Assembly: GCF_002583555.1 (NCBI RefSeq)
Contig: NZ_BEGX01000009.1
Coordinates: 62,001-126,000 of the forward strand
Origin: Pseudonocardia sp. N23
Lineage (GTDB): Bacteria; Actinomycetota; Actinomycetes; Mycobacteriales; Pseudonocardiaceae
Reading direction: 5' to 3'
DNA length: 64,000 nucleotides
Shown: piece by piece, positions 52,271-60,593 of the stretch
Layout: each line of letters begins with the position of its first letter
Position numbering within the stretch: position 1 is the stretch's first letter
The notes under the pieces: model-generated
The model's database searches: none
Told to the model about the DNA's origin: nothing
Seen by the model: the letters and a program-made list of their open reading frames with translations, nothing else
Program-made: the position numbers and the translations under genes

Positions 52271-52490
52271 ATGCGATCCCCACTGTTCTGCGACGCCGGA
52301 CCGGCCGCGCGCATCGAGCGCCGAGGCCGGTCTCATCGAGGTCGTCAGCCGCGCCGCGCAGGCGCGGTCCGGGGTGGACGGATTCCTCACCGCGATCGCG
52401 GGCGGCACGGCGAGCTTCGCCGGGGTGGACTCGCCGTACACCACGCTGCCCGACACCCGCGCGACGCTGGTCAGGCCGGTGGACCGGGAC
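52271..52490 (+). pseudogene. N-terminal relic of a GNAT-like protein
   Basis: MRSPLFCDAGPAARIER in one frame, then after a one-base shift AEAGLIEVVSRAAQARSGVDGFLTAIAGGTASFAGVDSPYT in another. This resembles the N-terminus of actinobacterial GNAT-type proteins, where it is followed by a KVxGLGF strand. Nothing further is present. An ATG starts the first piece. Family assignment is from memory of the motif and is the weakest of the relic calls. Confidence 0.45.
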
Positions 52491-52743
52491 GGACCCCGGG
52501 CAGGCAGGACTCGCACGGGTCCGCCCGCCTGCTCAGCGACCGGGCCGCGGGGAACGTGTGCGGGAACCGGCTGCGCGGCAGTCCGCACAGGGTCCGCGTG
52601 GCGTCGTCGCCGGCGGCGAGGTGGGTCTGTCCGCCGGCGTGCCTCGTCAGGTCGGGCTTGCCCGCATACAGCCGCCCTGCCCGCATGCCCGGGTAGTCCG
52701 ACCACACGTAGGTCTCGGCGACGACGACGTTCTCCCCGTGCAC
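52471..52743 (-). CDS. small hypothetical protein with a C-terminal Cys pair
   Basis: 90 residues. Order-rich sequence: VVVAETYVWSDYPGMRAGRLYAGKPDLTRHAGGQTHLAAGDDATRTLCGLPRSRFPHTF and then CESC near the end, giving Cys, Cys-x2-Cys with His residues, a possible zinc or redox site. GTG start, no strong ribosome site; an internal ATG could give a 70-residue form. It overlaps the end of the GNAT-like relic on the other strand. Function unknown. Confidence 0.55.
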   Translation of the reverse strand: MHGENVVVAETYVWSDYPGMRAGRLYAGKPDLTRHAGGQTHLAAGDDATRTLCGLPRSRFPHTFPAARSLSRRADPCESCLPGVRPGPPA

Positions 52744-52836
52744 AACGGTCCCCTCGTCGTCGGCAGCCCGAAGCGTAGCGGCCCCGCGAGACCGACTCCG
52801 ACGCGCCGACGCCCCCAGCCGGACCGCGGTGTCGGG

Positions 52837-53631
52837 TCAGGGACCCGACCGCGTGGGCAGGGTGAGGATCTCCGCGCCGTCGTCGGTGATGGCGATCGTG
52901 TGCTCACTGTGGGCGGTGCGGCAGCCGGTGGCGCTGCGCAGCGTCCAGCCGTCGGCGTCGGTGACGAGCTCGGCGGTGTCGGCCATGATCCACGGCTCCA
53001 GCGCCAGCAACAGGCCGGGGCGCAGCTTGTACCCGCGCCCGGCCCGGCCCTTGTTGGGGATGTGCGGGTCCTGGTGCATCGTCGAGCCGACGCCGTGCCC
53101 GCCGAACTCGGTGCTGACCGGGTAGCCCTCCGCCTCGAGGACCGTGCCGATGGCGTGGGAGAGGTCGCCGATGCGGGCCCCGGGCGCGGCCGCGGCGATC
53201 CCCGCGCCCAGCGCCCGCTCGGTCGCGCGGATCATCGCGATGCTGCCCGGCGGAGTCGTGTCGCCCACGACGAAGCTGACCGCCGAGTCCGCGACGACCC
53301 CATCGAGCGACACGGCCAGGTCGAGCGTCACCAGGTCGCCGTCGGCCAGCGTGTGGTCGTAGGGCTTGCCGTGGAGCACCGCGTCGTTGACCGACGTGCA
53401 GATGTAGTGCCCGAAGGGCCCGCGCCCGAAGGACGGCTCGTAGTCGACGTAGCAGGACTGCGCGCCGGCGTCGACGATCATCGACCGGGCCCAGCCGTCG
53501 ATGTCGAGCAGGTTGGTACCGACCTCGCTGCGACTCCTCGTCGCCTGCAGGATGTCGGCGACGAGCGCGCCGGCCCGCCTGGCCCGGGGCAGGTCGGCAG
53601 GATTCAGGATCTCGATCAATGCAACACCCAA
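52837..53631 (-). CDS. map: methionine aminopeptidase, type I
   Basis: 264 residues; removes the initiator methionine from new proteins. Metal ligands are visible: Asp in LVTLDLAVSLDG, Asp in VVADSAVSF, His in GHGVGSTMHQDP, Glu in LALEPWIM and Glu in AHSEHTIAITDDG; substrate His is in FGHYICTSVNDAVLHG. The start is TTG at 53631, or possibly TTG at 53619; no ATG or GTG fits and no ribosome site is present. Divergent from a small XRE regulator, so this is probably an accessory copy under its own control. Confidence 0.92.
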   Translation of the reverse strand: MGVALIEILNPADLPRARRAGALVADILQATRSRSEVGTNLLDIDGWARSMIVDAGAQSCYVDYEPSFGRGPFGHYICTSVNDAVLHGKPYDHTLADGDLVTLDLAVSLDGVVADSAVSFVVGDTTPPGSIAMIRATERALGAGIAAAAPGARIGDLSHAIGTVLEAEGYPVSTEFGGHGVGSTMHQDPHIPNKGRAGRGYKLRPGLLLALEPWIMADTAELVTDADGWTLRSATGCRTAHSEHTIAITDDGAEILTLPTRSGP

Positions 53632-53648
53632 CTCGGTGTACCAATAAG

Positions 53649-53679
53649 TATCCCGGCCATACTATCCCGGTACTACTAT
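53649..53679. promoter_or_regulatory. direct repeats and leaderless promoter between map and the XRE gene
   Basis: TATCCCGG at 53649-53656 and 53663-53670, then TACTAT (53674-53679) which lies 7 bases before the XRE ATG, consistent with a leaderless transcript. The repeats cover the expected -35 area, so they could be the XRE operator. Confidence 0.5.
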
Positions 53680-53686
53680 CGGCGTC

Positions 53687-53974
53687 ATGGTCAGGTTGCC
53701 GCTCACCCCCGCCGAGGTCGAGCGTGGGCAACGCCTCGGCACACTCCTGCGCCGTGCACGCGGCCGACGATCGATGCTCGAGACCGCGCTCGACGCCGGA
53801 GTCTCCCCGGAGACGCTGCGCAAGATCGAGTCCGGGCGCGTCGCCACCCCCGCGTTCCCGACCATCGCCGCGATCGCCGACGTCCTGGGCCTCTCCCTCG
53901 ACGAGGTGTGGTCGGAGATCAGCCGTGCCGGAGACCGCCGCCGGTCACGCGCGGTCACCGCAGACCACCCGTGA
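53687..53974 (+). CDS. XRE-family helix-turn-helix regulator
   Basis: 95 residues, almost only the DNA-binding domain: ERGQRLGTLLRRARGRRSMLETALDAGVSPETLRKIESGRVATPAFPTIAAIADVLGLSLDEVW (five helices of the Cro/C1 type). ATG is the only start. No effector domain. It probably represses itself and the divergent map gene via the repeats between them. Confidence 0.92.
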   Translation: MVRLPLTPAEVERGQRLGTLLRRARGRRSMLETALDAGVSPETLRKIESGRVATPAFPTIAAIADVLGLSLDEVWSEISRAGDRRRSRAVTADHP

Positions 53975-54303
53975 ACGGCGGGCCCCGCCCGACACGCCGA
54001 GGCCGGTCGCGAGGTATGTGACCGGAACCACCCGGGCGGGTGGTTCCGCGCTCCTCGGCCGGATCGAGGTCGTTGAACTGGGCAGGGATGGGCGGCGTCC
54101 TGATGCCCCGGCGATGCCGCCCATCCGTTCGTCCTCCGGTGCCTGTCGGTTCGACGGCGCGAGGGTCACGCCTCGAGGCATGGCTCGGCCGACAGATGCA
54201 CGCGGCGGTACTCCCCCGCGCCGGCTGACCACCGGGACCGGACCGGATGCCGGTCCGGCAGTCCCGCTTGTGCGCTCACGCATCCGGGACCTCGCCCGGG
54301 GGC
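53975..54303. other. gene-less stretch between the XRE and PEBP genes
   Basis: About 330 bases without a supportable gene. A GC-rich imperfect hairpin near 54232-54276 may end the XRE transcript. Nothing else was seen. Confidence 0.45.
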
Positions 54304-54335
54304 CGTGGCGACGACCACCGACGGTCGTCGCCACG
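54304..54335 (-). terminator. hairpin terminator after the PEBP gene
   Basis: Perfect 13-bp stem (CGTGGCGACGACC at 54304-54316 with its complement at 54323-54335), 6-base loop, 7 bases past the PEBP stop. No U-run. Confidence 0.8.
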
Positions 54336-54342
54336 CACGGTC

Positions 54343-54888
54343 TCACCTCTCGTAGACGGCGGTGATCCGCGCCCGCGCCAGCGTGTGGGTGAACAGCATG
54401 AACCCGAGGAACGCGGGGGTCGCACCCGTCGGGATGCCCAGCGTCGCGACGTCGACGGCGTGCACGACGAAGTGGTAGCTGTGCACCCCATGGCCCTCCG
54501 GCGGGGCGGCGCCGAGGTAGCGGCGCAGCCCCGCGTCGTTGGGCAGGGTGATCGCGCCCTGCGGCAGGCCCGCGCCGTCGGGGTCACCGGCACCGGCGGG
54601 CAGCCCGATGGTGTCCGCGGGCAGGTCGGCGACGGCCCAGTGCCAGAACCCGCTGCCCGTCGGGGCGACCGGGTCGTAGCAGGTGACGGCGAAGCTGCGG
54701 GTGGCCGTCGGGAAGTCGCGCCAGGTCAGCTGCGGCGAGCGGTCCTGGCCGCCCGCGCCGAAGATGCCGCTGACCTGCGGACTCGCCAGCGGGACGCCGT
54801 CGGCGACGTCGGTGCTGCTCAGGGTGAACGCCGGCAGGTCCGGCAGGAACGAGTAGGGGTCGGGTGGTGCGGCCGTTGCGGTGGTCAT
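54343..54888 (-). CDS. YbhB/YbcL family (PEBP-like) protein
   Basis: 181-residue phosphatidylethanolamine-binding-protein-like fold. Motifs: [40 protein letters not shown] (the DPDxP and HW sites in bacterial form) and [19 protein letters not shown]. The cellular role of bacterial PEBPs is unclear. ATG with GGAGG 5 bases upstream. A hairpin terminator follows. No signal peptide, so cytosolic. Confidence 0.92.
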   Translation of the reverse strand: MTTATAAPPDPYSFLPDLPAFTLSSTDVADGVPLASPQVSGIFGAGGQDRSPQLTWRDFPTATRSFAVTCYDPVAPTGSGFWHWAVADLPADTIGLPAGAGDPDGAGLPQGAITLPNDAGLRRYLGAAPPEGHGVHSYHFVVHAVDVATLGIPTGATPAFLGFMLFTHTLARARITAVYER

Positions 54889-54904
54889 GTGTGCCTCCGA
54901 TCGG

Positions 54905-56473
54905 TCAGGCGAGCGTCGCGGCGAGCTCGGTGGCGATGTAGTCGGCCTGCCGGATGGCGAGCGCGACGATGGTGAGCGTCGGGTTCGCCGCCGCGCCGGT
55001 GGTGAAGACGCTGCCGTCGGTGACGAACAGGTTCGGCACGTCATGGGCGCGGCCGAACCGGTCGACGACGCCCTCCCCCGGCCGCCGGCTCATCCGGCAG
55101 GAGCCGAGGTTGTGCGTCGACGGGTACGGCGGGGTCTCGATGGTCCGCGACGCCCCGACCGCCTCGTAGACCGCGGCCCCCTGCCGGAGCCCGTGCGCAC
55201 GCATCGCGACGTCGTTGGCGTGGTCGTCGACGTGCACGTTGGCCACCGGCAGCCCGTACTGGTCGACGGTGTCGCCGCTGAGGGTGATCCGGTTGGTCTC
55301 CTGTGGCATGTCCTCACCGACGATCCACATGCCGGCGGTGTTGAGGTAGCCGTCGACGATCTCGGTGAGGTTCGGACCCCACGCTCCGGGGGCGACGAAT
55401 TTCGCGAAGAACGCGGGCCCGAGGGCGATCGTCTCCATGTAGTAGCCGCCGGCGAAACCGCGGTCGGTGTCGAGCCGCGACTCGTCGGCGATGACTCCCG
55501 CCATCGTCTCGCCGCGGTACATCCGGACCGGCTTGTCGAACTGCCCCCACACCGTTCCGGTGGTGTGGCGCATGTAGTTGCGGCCCACCTGGCCCGAGGA
55601 GTTCGCGAGACCGTCGGGGAACTGCGCCGACGCCGAGAGCAGCAGCAGCCGGGGCGTCTCGATCGAGTTGCCGGCGATGCACACGACGGCGGCGCGCTGG
55701 CGGCGCAGGGTGCCGTTGCGGTCGACGTAGAGCACACCGGTGGCTCGGCCGCTCGCGTCGTGCAGGATCTGCGCGACGTGGCTGTCGGGGCGCAGGTCGA
55801 GGTTGCCGGTCTTCTCGGCCTTGGGCAGCTCGGCGACCAGCGTCGACCACTTCGAGCCGTTCTTGTCACCCTGGAAGTTGAAGCCGTCCTGGATCGAGGC
55901 GGGGCGGCCGTCGTAGGGCTCGGCGTTGGTCGCGTACGGCCCGGTGGCGTACTTGCGGTAGCCGACCTTCTCCGCGCCGTTGGCGAACACCTTGTAGTTG
56001 TTGTTGGCCGGCAACGGGGGCCGGCCGTGGCGGTGGGTGACCCCCATCTTGATCTCGGCCTTGTCGTAGTACGGCTCGAGCTCGGTCAGGTCGATCGGCC
56101 AGTCCAGCAGGTTCGCGCCGTCGATGTCGCCGTAGGTGGTGCGGGCGGCGAACTCGTGGGGCTTGAACCGTGGGCAGGCACCCGCCCAGTGCGTCGTGGT
56201 ACCGCCGACGGCCTTCACGATCCACGCCGGCAGGTTCGGGAAGTCCTTCGCCACGCGCCAGCTGCCCGACGTCGTCCGCGGGTCGGTCCAGGCCATCTGG
56301 CCGAAGGCCTGCCACTCGTCCTGGTGGTAGTCCTCGCCGGTCAGGTGCGGTCCGGCCTCGAGCACCACGACCTTGATGCCACGCCGGCACAGCTCGTTGG
56401 CGACCGTTCCGCCACCGGCTCCGGAACCGACGACGACCACCACGTCGGAGTCGTCGTAGTCGAATCGGGTCAT
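54905..56473 (-). CDS. GMC-family oxidoreductase
   Basis: 522-residue FAD enzyme (glucose/choline-dehydrogenase type, gluconate-2-dehydrogenase flavoprotein branch). FAD site [25 protein letters not shown]-binding [15 protein letters not shown], and C-terminal catalytic His in [11 protein letters not shown] and [22 protein letters not shown]. It probably oxidises a sugar or alcohol. No Tat signal is seen on this subunit. The ATG lies 2 bases after the stop of the subunit-3 gene, so the pair is coexpressed. No cytochrome c subunit was found nearby. Confidence 0.92.
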   Translation of the reverse strand: MTRFDYDDSDVVVVVGSGAGGGTVANELCRRGIKVVVLEAGPHLTGEDYHQDEWQAFGQMAWTDPRTTSGSWRVAKDFPNLPAWIVKAVGGTTTHWAGACPRFKPHEFAARTTYGDIDGANLLDWPIDLTELEPYYDKAEIKMGVTHRHGRPPLPANNNYKVFANGAEKVGYRKYATGPYATNAEPYDGRPASIQDGFNFQGDKNGSKWSTLVAELPKAEKTGNLDLRPDSHVAQILHDASGRATGVLYVDRNGTLRRQRAAVVCIAGNSIETPRLLLLSASAQFPDGLANSSGQVGRNYMRHTTGTVWGQFDKPVRMYRGETMAGVIADESRLDTDRGFAGGYYMETIALGPAFFAKFVAPGAWGPNLTEIVDGYLNTAGMWIVGEDMPQETNRITLSGDTVDQYGLPVANVHVDDHANDVAMRAHGLRQGAAVYEAVGASRTIETPPYPSTHNLGSCRMSRRPGEGVVDRFGRAHDVPNLFVTDGSVFTTGAAANPTLTIVALAIRQADYIATELAATLA

Positions 56474-56475
56474 GA

Positions 56476-56904
56476 CTACGCCACCTCGTTGTCGATGCTG
56501 GGATCGGGGAGCCAGTCCAGATCGTCGAAACCGCGGTCGATGTAACCGCCCTTGTCGAAGGAGGCACCCTCGTAACCGAGGATCTCCCACACCTCGTGGT
56601 CGTCGTAGAGCGCGACCACCGCGACGTCGACGATGCCGGTCAGGAACGGGGTGCGGTCGAGACCGCGCAGCACCAGCGCCGCGGTGGCCGCCGGCAGCTC
56701 CGAGAAGGGGACCTCGCGCTCCTCGTCGACGTCGCTGAGCCCCTGCACCAGCAGGCCGTGCAGCCGCGGGTCGCCCGCGGCCTTGTCGAGGACCGCCTGC
56801 GCGGTCCGCTCGTAGGCGCCGAGCGGGAAATTGTCGTGCGGAAATGCGACCCGCAACAGATCGACGAGCGTGCGCCGCTGTCGGTCGGCTATCAGACCGG
56901 TCAT
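56476..56904 (-). CDS. gluconate 2-dehydrogenase subunit 3-like protein
   Basis: 142 residues, the small partner of GMC oxidoreductases (PF13618-like): ADRQRRTLVDLLRVAFPHDNFPLGAYERTAQAVLDKAA, then VVALYDDHEVWEILGYEGASFDKGGYIDRGF, the family end motif. ATG 56904 is chosen because AGGAAAGG lies 9 bases upstream; the ATG three codons earlier directly abuts that site. Family members usually carry a Tat signal to export the complex; here none is visible, so the pair may be cytosolic. Confidence 0.85.
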   Translation of the reverse strand: MTGLIADRQRRTLVDLLRVAFPHDNFPLGAYERTAQAVLDKAAGDPRLHGLLVQGLSDVDEEREVPFSELPAATAALVLRGLDRTPFLTGIVDVAVVALYDDHEVWEILGYEGASFDKGGYIDRGFDDLDWLPDPSIDNEVA

Positions 56905-57060
56905 GTAACCCATCCTTTCCTGCGTCCGAACTCCACTGTCACAATTCCGGTCGATCATGGCAAGAGGTGAGATTCCGGCTCACCTGAAAACTTGTTTCCC
57001 CTGCTCACGCGCACACCGAAGGAGCCCGCGTCGGCGGGCTTTCGTGGTGGGATCAGTGCG

Positions 57061-57822
57061 TCAGGACGTTTCGAGAACGGCCGAGACGCGTGTTGCCCCG
57101 GCCCGCACAGCGTTCTGCAGATCTGTACGCCGAATTGTGAACAACGGCGTCGGTTCCGAGAGTGCGACGGCGCCGACGACCCGGCCGTCCGGTCCCCGCA
57201 CCGGTGCCGCGACACACGCCAGGTCCGCTCGGAACTCCCCCACCTCGTGGGCCAGACCGGTCCGCGCGACCTGCGCGAGCTCCTGCTCGAGGCGGTCGCT
57301 CGACAGCAGGCCGGCCGCGGCCAGGTGCGCGCGGCGTTCGTCGCGGCGCAGCGCCGCGAGCATCACCTTGCCGAAGGCCGTAGCGTGCGACGCCTCGTGC
57401 AGTCCGCGGTCGAACTCCCCCGTCCGGACCGCGGCGGGACCGACGGCCTCGGCCACGACGGCCCGCCCCGCCCGGAACACCGCGAAGTACACGGCCGCCC
57501 CGGTCCGGCGGTGCAGCTCGCGCAGTGCGGCCCGCACCTCGTCACCGGCGTCGACGGTCTCGCGCAGGCGGCTGAACAGGCCACCGATCTTCCACCCCAG
57601 CCCGAAGCCGCGGCCGTGCCCGAGGCTGACCAGGTATCCCTCGTGGACCAAGGTGTTGAGCAGGTGATACGTCGTGCCCAGGGTGTACCCGGCGCGGCGG
57701 GCCACGGCCTTCGCGGCGATCCCGTCGCCGGCCGCCGCCACCACCTCCAGGACCCGTAGCGCGCGCTGCGCGGATGCGATGAGCCCAGGCGGCTCGGCCA
57801 GCGTGGCCGCCGCGACGCTCAT
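57061..57822 (-). CDS. IclR-family transcriptional regulator
   Basis: 253 residues. N-terminal winged helix ALRVLEVVAAAGDGIAAKAVARRAGYTLGTTYHLLNTLVHEGYL and a C-terminal effector domain (GAAVYFAVFRAGRAVVAEAVG, ATAFGKVMLAAL, ACVAAPVRGPDGRVVGAVALS). ATG overlaps the stop of the AcoR-like gene (ATGA); having two regulators in one transcript is unusual and suggests that both act on one regulon. Targets may be the GMC genes on the same strand. Confidence 0.92.
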   Translation of the reverse strand: MSVAAATLAEPPGLIASAQRALRVLEVVAAAGDGIAAKAVARRAGYTLGTTYHLLNTLVHEGYLVSLGHGRGFGLGWKIGGLFSRLRETVDAGDEVRAALRELHRRTGAAVYFAVFRAGRAVVAEAVGPAAVRTGEFDRGLHEASHATAFGKVMLAALRRDERRAHLAAAGLLSSDRLEQELAQVARTGLAHEVGEFRADLACVAAPVRGPDGRVVGAVALSEPTPLFTIRRTDLQNAVRAGATRVSAVLETS

Positions 57823-59309
57823 CCGGCGTCCCGGCCATGCGTGCGGATGCCGTACTGGGCGATCCGGCGATAGATCGTCGCCCGGCTGATGCCCAGCTTC
57901 GCGGCCGCACCGGCGACCGTCGCGCCCGGCTCGGTGAGGCAGTGCACGATCTCGTCGCGCTCCATCGTCTCCAGCCGCGTGAGCCTGCGGTTCGCGCCGC
58001 TGAACACCTCTGCGGCGAGGTGGCGGGCGTCGACGACGTCGCCGCGCGTCGCCGCCTCGCGCACGATCTCGCGCAGCTGCGCGACGTTGCCGGGCCAGTG
58101 GAAGCTCGTCAGCGCGCGGGCCGCGGCCGCGGTGAACCGGACCGACCGGCCACGGGCCACCTTGCCGAAGTGGTGGGCCAGCGGGAGCACGTCGTCGGGG
58201 CGGTGCCGCAACGCCGGGAGCTCGACGAACGTGTCGAACACCGCCGCCAGCGGGGCCGGGACGCCGCTGTGGCGGCGGGCGGTCAGCGAGAACGGGTGTG
58301 CGACCCGCGTCGCGGTCGTCGTGAACAGGTCCGCCAGCTCCGAGGCCGCCCACAGCGGCAGCGAGTCGACGCGCCCCAGGATGACGCCGGTGTTCGCCTT
58401 GCCCACCTCGGGGCCCCACAGCGACAGCCACGACTGCGCGTCCTGTGGTTCCGGTGGGCGCGCGGTGAGCACCCGGTCGTACGGACGCAGGGCGCGGTGC
58501 GCAGCAGCCAGCAGCGTCGTCTTGCCGACGCCCGTCTCCCCCAGCACCCCGACTGCCCGCCCCTGTGCCAGCGCCGTCTGGACCTCGGCGAGCGCGGTGT
58601 TCCACGCGTCCGACAGCTCGGGCAGCGCGACGCCGTCGTCCGCGTGCGGCAGCTGGACCCGGAACACCTCGCCCCGGGCGACCGGGCGCGGGGTCCGGCC
58701 CCGGCCGCGCGCCAGCATCAACGCCGCGGTGTTGCCCGCTGCCATCTGTGCGAGCGCCAGCAGCAGGTTGTCCGACTGCTGGGCCCAGGTCGTCAGGTTG
58801 ACGCTGCCGACGAGCTCGCCGGTCACCGGGTCGGTCACGGGGACCGCCGCGCAGGTGTAGCCCCACAGGCCGGTGCAGTAGTGCTCGTCCGCACGCACCA
58901 GCGACGGTGCCCTGTCGGCCAGCGCCAGCCCCAGGCCGGTCGTACCCGCGTCGCGCTCGGCGTAGCCGAAGCCCGGCGCGAGATGGACGGCGTCGAGCGC
59001 CCGGACCAACGACCGCTCGGCACAGACCCGGCTGAGCACCAGGCCCTCGGCGTCGGTGAGCATCAGGCTCACCGGCTCGTTGGCCAGCGTGCCGTGCAGG
59101 CTGGCCAAGACCTCCTGGCCGCACTCGTAGAACAGCGAGCCCTCGTCGACGCCGCCGGCGAACACCGGGCTGACCGAGTCGAGGGAGATGCCGTAGGTCG
59201 CGCTGCGCCGCCACGACTCCGACAGCCGCGACGGGACCGTGGGCGCGCCCGACACCCGCCGCGGCAGGGCGATCTGCTCGCGGTCCGACAGCTCCACCTG
59301 CTCGTCCAC
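57819..59309 (-). CDS. AcoR-like regulator: GAF, AAA+ and Fis-type HTH
   Basis: 496 residues. N-terminal SRLSESWRRSATYGI and GAF-like sensor (LMLTDAEGLVLSR ... GTTGLGLALADRAPSLVRADEHYCTGLWGYTCAAVPVTDP, typical of AcoR). AAA+ part with Walker A GETGVGKTTLLAAA near residue 265 and FHWPGNVAQLREIVREAA near the end; the GAFTGA loop that contacts sigma-54 is absent. C-terminal Fis helix-turn-helix AAAKLGISRATIYRRIAQYGI. GTG start with a G-rich site upstream. Such forms occur in actinobacteria, which lack sigma-54. Confidence 0.88.
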   Translation of the reverse strand: MDEQVELSDREQIALPRRVSGAPTVPSRLSESWRRSATYGISLDSVSPVFAGGVDEGSLFYECGQEVLASLHGTLANEPVSLMLTDAEGLVLSRVCAERSLVRALDAVHLAPGFGYAERDAGTTGLGLALADRAPSLVRADEHYCTGLWGYTCAAVPVTDPVTGELVGSVNLTTWAQQSDNLLLALAQMAAGNTAALMLARGRGRTPRPVARGEVFRVQLPHADDGVALPELSDAWNTALAEVQTALAQGRAVGVLGETGVGKTTLLAAAHRALRPYDRVLTARPPEPQDAQSWLSLWGPEVGKANTGVILGRVDSLPLWAASELADLFTTTATRVAHPFSLTARRHSGVPAPLAAVFDTFVELPALRHRPDDVLPLAHHFGKVARGRSVRFTAAAARALTSFHWPGNVAQLREIVREAATRGDVVDARHLAAEVFSGANRRLTRLETMERDEIVHCLTEPGATVAGAAAKLGISRATIYRRIAQYGIRTHGRDAG

Positions 59310-59753
59310 CCGCCACCCCCGCCTCGACGCGCCGTCGCGTTGTGCCCGACGCGTCGACTGTGACACAGCCGATGTTCCGTGGGTGATGACCGGAGTCTCA
59401 GCCTGAGACAGTCCCCGGACCGGGGACGTGCACGTCGCGGCACACGTGGTCGGCGATGCGTCAGGGCTGCGCGGTGCTGAAGTCGACCGTGCCGGCCGTC
59501 GACCTCGGTGACGGTGACGGTGACGTCCACCGATCGCGCGACGCCCGGACGGAATCCGACAATCGTGCCGAGAAGTTTGCGGCGGGGGTTCGTCGGGAAT
59601 CGCACGTGCGGAATCCTGCGTCGCGACCGCACGTACTCGGACGCCCCTCGGGTCGGTTCTGCCACGGAATGCCGACCGTGATCCCACGTGCGTGTCGCGA
59701 AGACCCCCGGCTCCTGACCACCCGGGCCGGTCGTCCGGCGCCGGCGGCCGCCG
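59310..59753. other. gene-less stretch upstream of the AcoR-like gene
   Basis: About 440 bases. It should hold the AcoR-IclR promoter. Local A/T content is higher near 59555-59580. A minus-strand frame beginning VRFPTNPRRKLLGTIVGF is protein-like for about 40 codons but has no ribosome site and no family match. No gene is called. Confidence 0.4.
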
Positions 59754-60593
59754 TCAGCCGGCCGAGCCCCCGTCGTCGGGTCCGGGGTCGGGCACCGACG
59801 CGGGCCGCGTGCTGCTGAGCTCTGCGCTGAGCACGGCCGAGACGACGAGCAGCAGACCGAGCACGACCAGCCACGACAGCAGCGCGACGGCCACCCCGAC
59901 GAGTCCGTAGCGCTCCGCCTCGCGCCCGACCACGAGCGGCAGGTAGAGCCCCGACACCACCACGACGACGGCCTGGCCCACCCCGGTGAGCGCAGCCCCC
60001 GGCAACAGCGGCCGCCAGCCGACCCGCCCCCCGAGCAGCAGGTACTGCACCGGCCACCACAGCAGTGTCGCGCCGGTCGCTTGCGCGACCACGCCGGTCG
60101 CCCAGCTGCCGAGGACGATCGCCAGCAGCGGCCCGAGGACCGTGAGGGCGACGAACTCGACGATGAGGGCGACGGCCGCGAGCAGCCCGTACCCCAGCCC
60201 CCACACGCCGCGCGACGGCAGCCCCCACGCCGCCGCGTAGGTCCGCTGCAGCGTCCTGGTGAAGCCCAGCACCGACAGCACGAGCAGTACCACCCCGACG
60301 ACGGTGGTCCCGCCCGCGTCGGGAGGCCGGTCGAGCAGCTCCGCCACCGCTGCCGCCGCCTTCTCCGACAGGCCGAGCCCGGCGAACAGCGTCTGCTCGG
60401 CCGCGCCCTGCGCGTCGTCAGGGAGCGCCGCCGCGACCACCACCAGCATCGGGACCAGCGCCACGAACGCCTGCGCGGACAGGGCCAGCGCCCGGTCGTA
60501 GCCACCGATCCCGATCATGCGCCGGGACGCGCGGACGACGAGCGAGCCCCCGTAGCGGCTCAGCATCCGGTCCCGGCGGGCGCCGAAGGTCAC
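59754..60593 (-). CDS. YihY/virulence factor BrkB family membrane protein
   Basis: 279 residues with six membrane helices in the YihY layout: ALALSAQAFVALVPMLVVVAAAL (the family AA..FF.LFP.L segment, altered), VVGVVLLVLSVLGFTRTLQRTYAAAWGL, and YGLVGVAVALLSWLVVLGLLLVVSAVLSAEL. Function of the family is unclear (possible lipid or ion transport). The GTG start overlaps the stop of the AI-2E-type gene, so both are cotranslated. Confidence 0.85.
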   Translation of the reverse strand: MTFGARRDRMLSRYGGSLVVRASRRMIGIGGYDRALALSAQAFVALVPMLVVVAAALPDDAQGAAEQTLFAGLGLSEKAAAAVAELLDRPPDAGGTTVVGVVLLVLSVLGFTRTLQRTYAAAWGLPSRGVWGLGYGLLAAVALIVEFVALTVLGPLLAIVLGSWATGVVAQATGATLLWWPVQYLLLGGRVGWRPLLPGAALTGVGQAVVVVVSGLYLPLVVGREAERYGLVGVAVALLSWLVVLGLLLVVSAVLSAELSSTRPASVPDPGPDDGGSAG

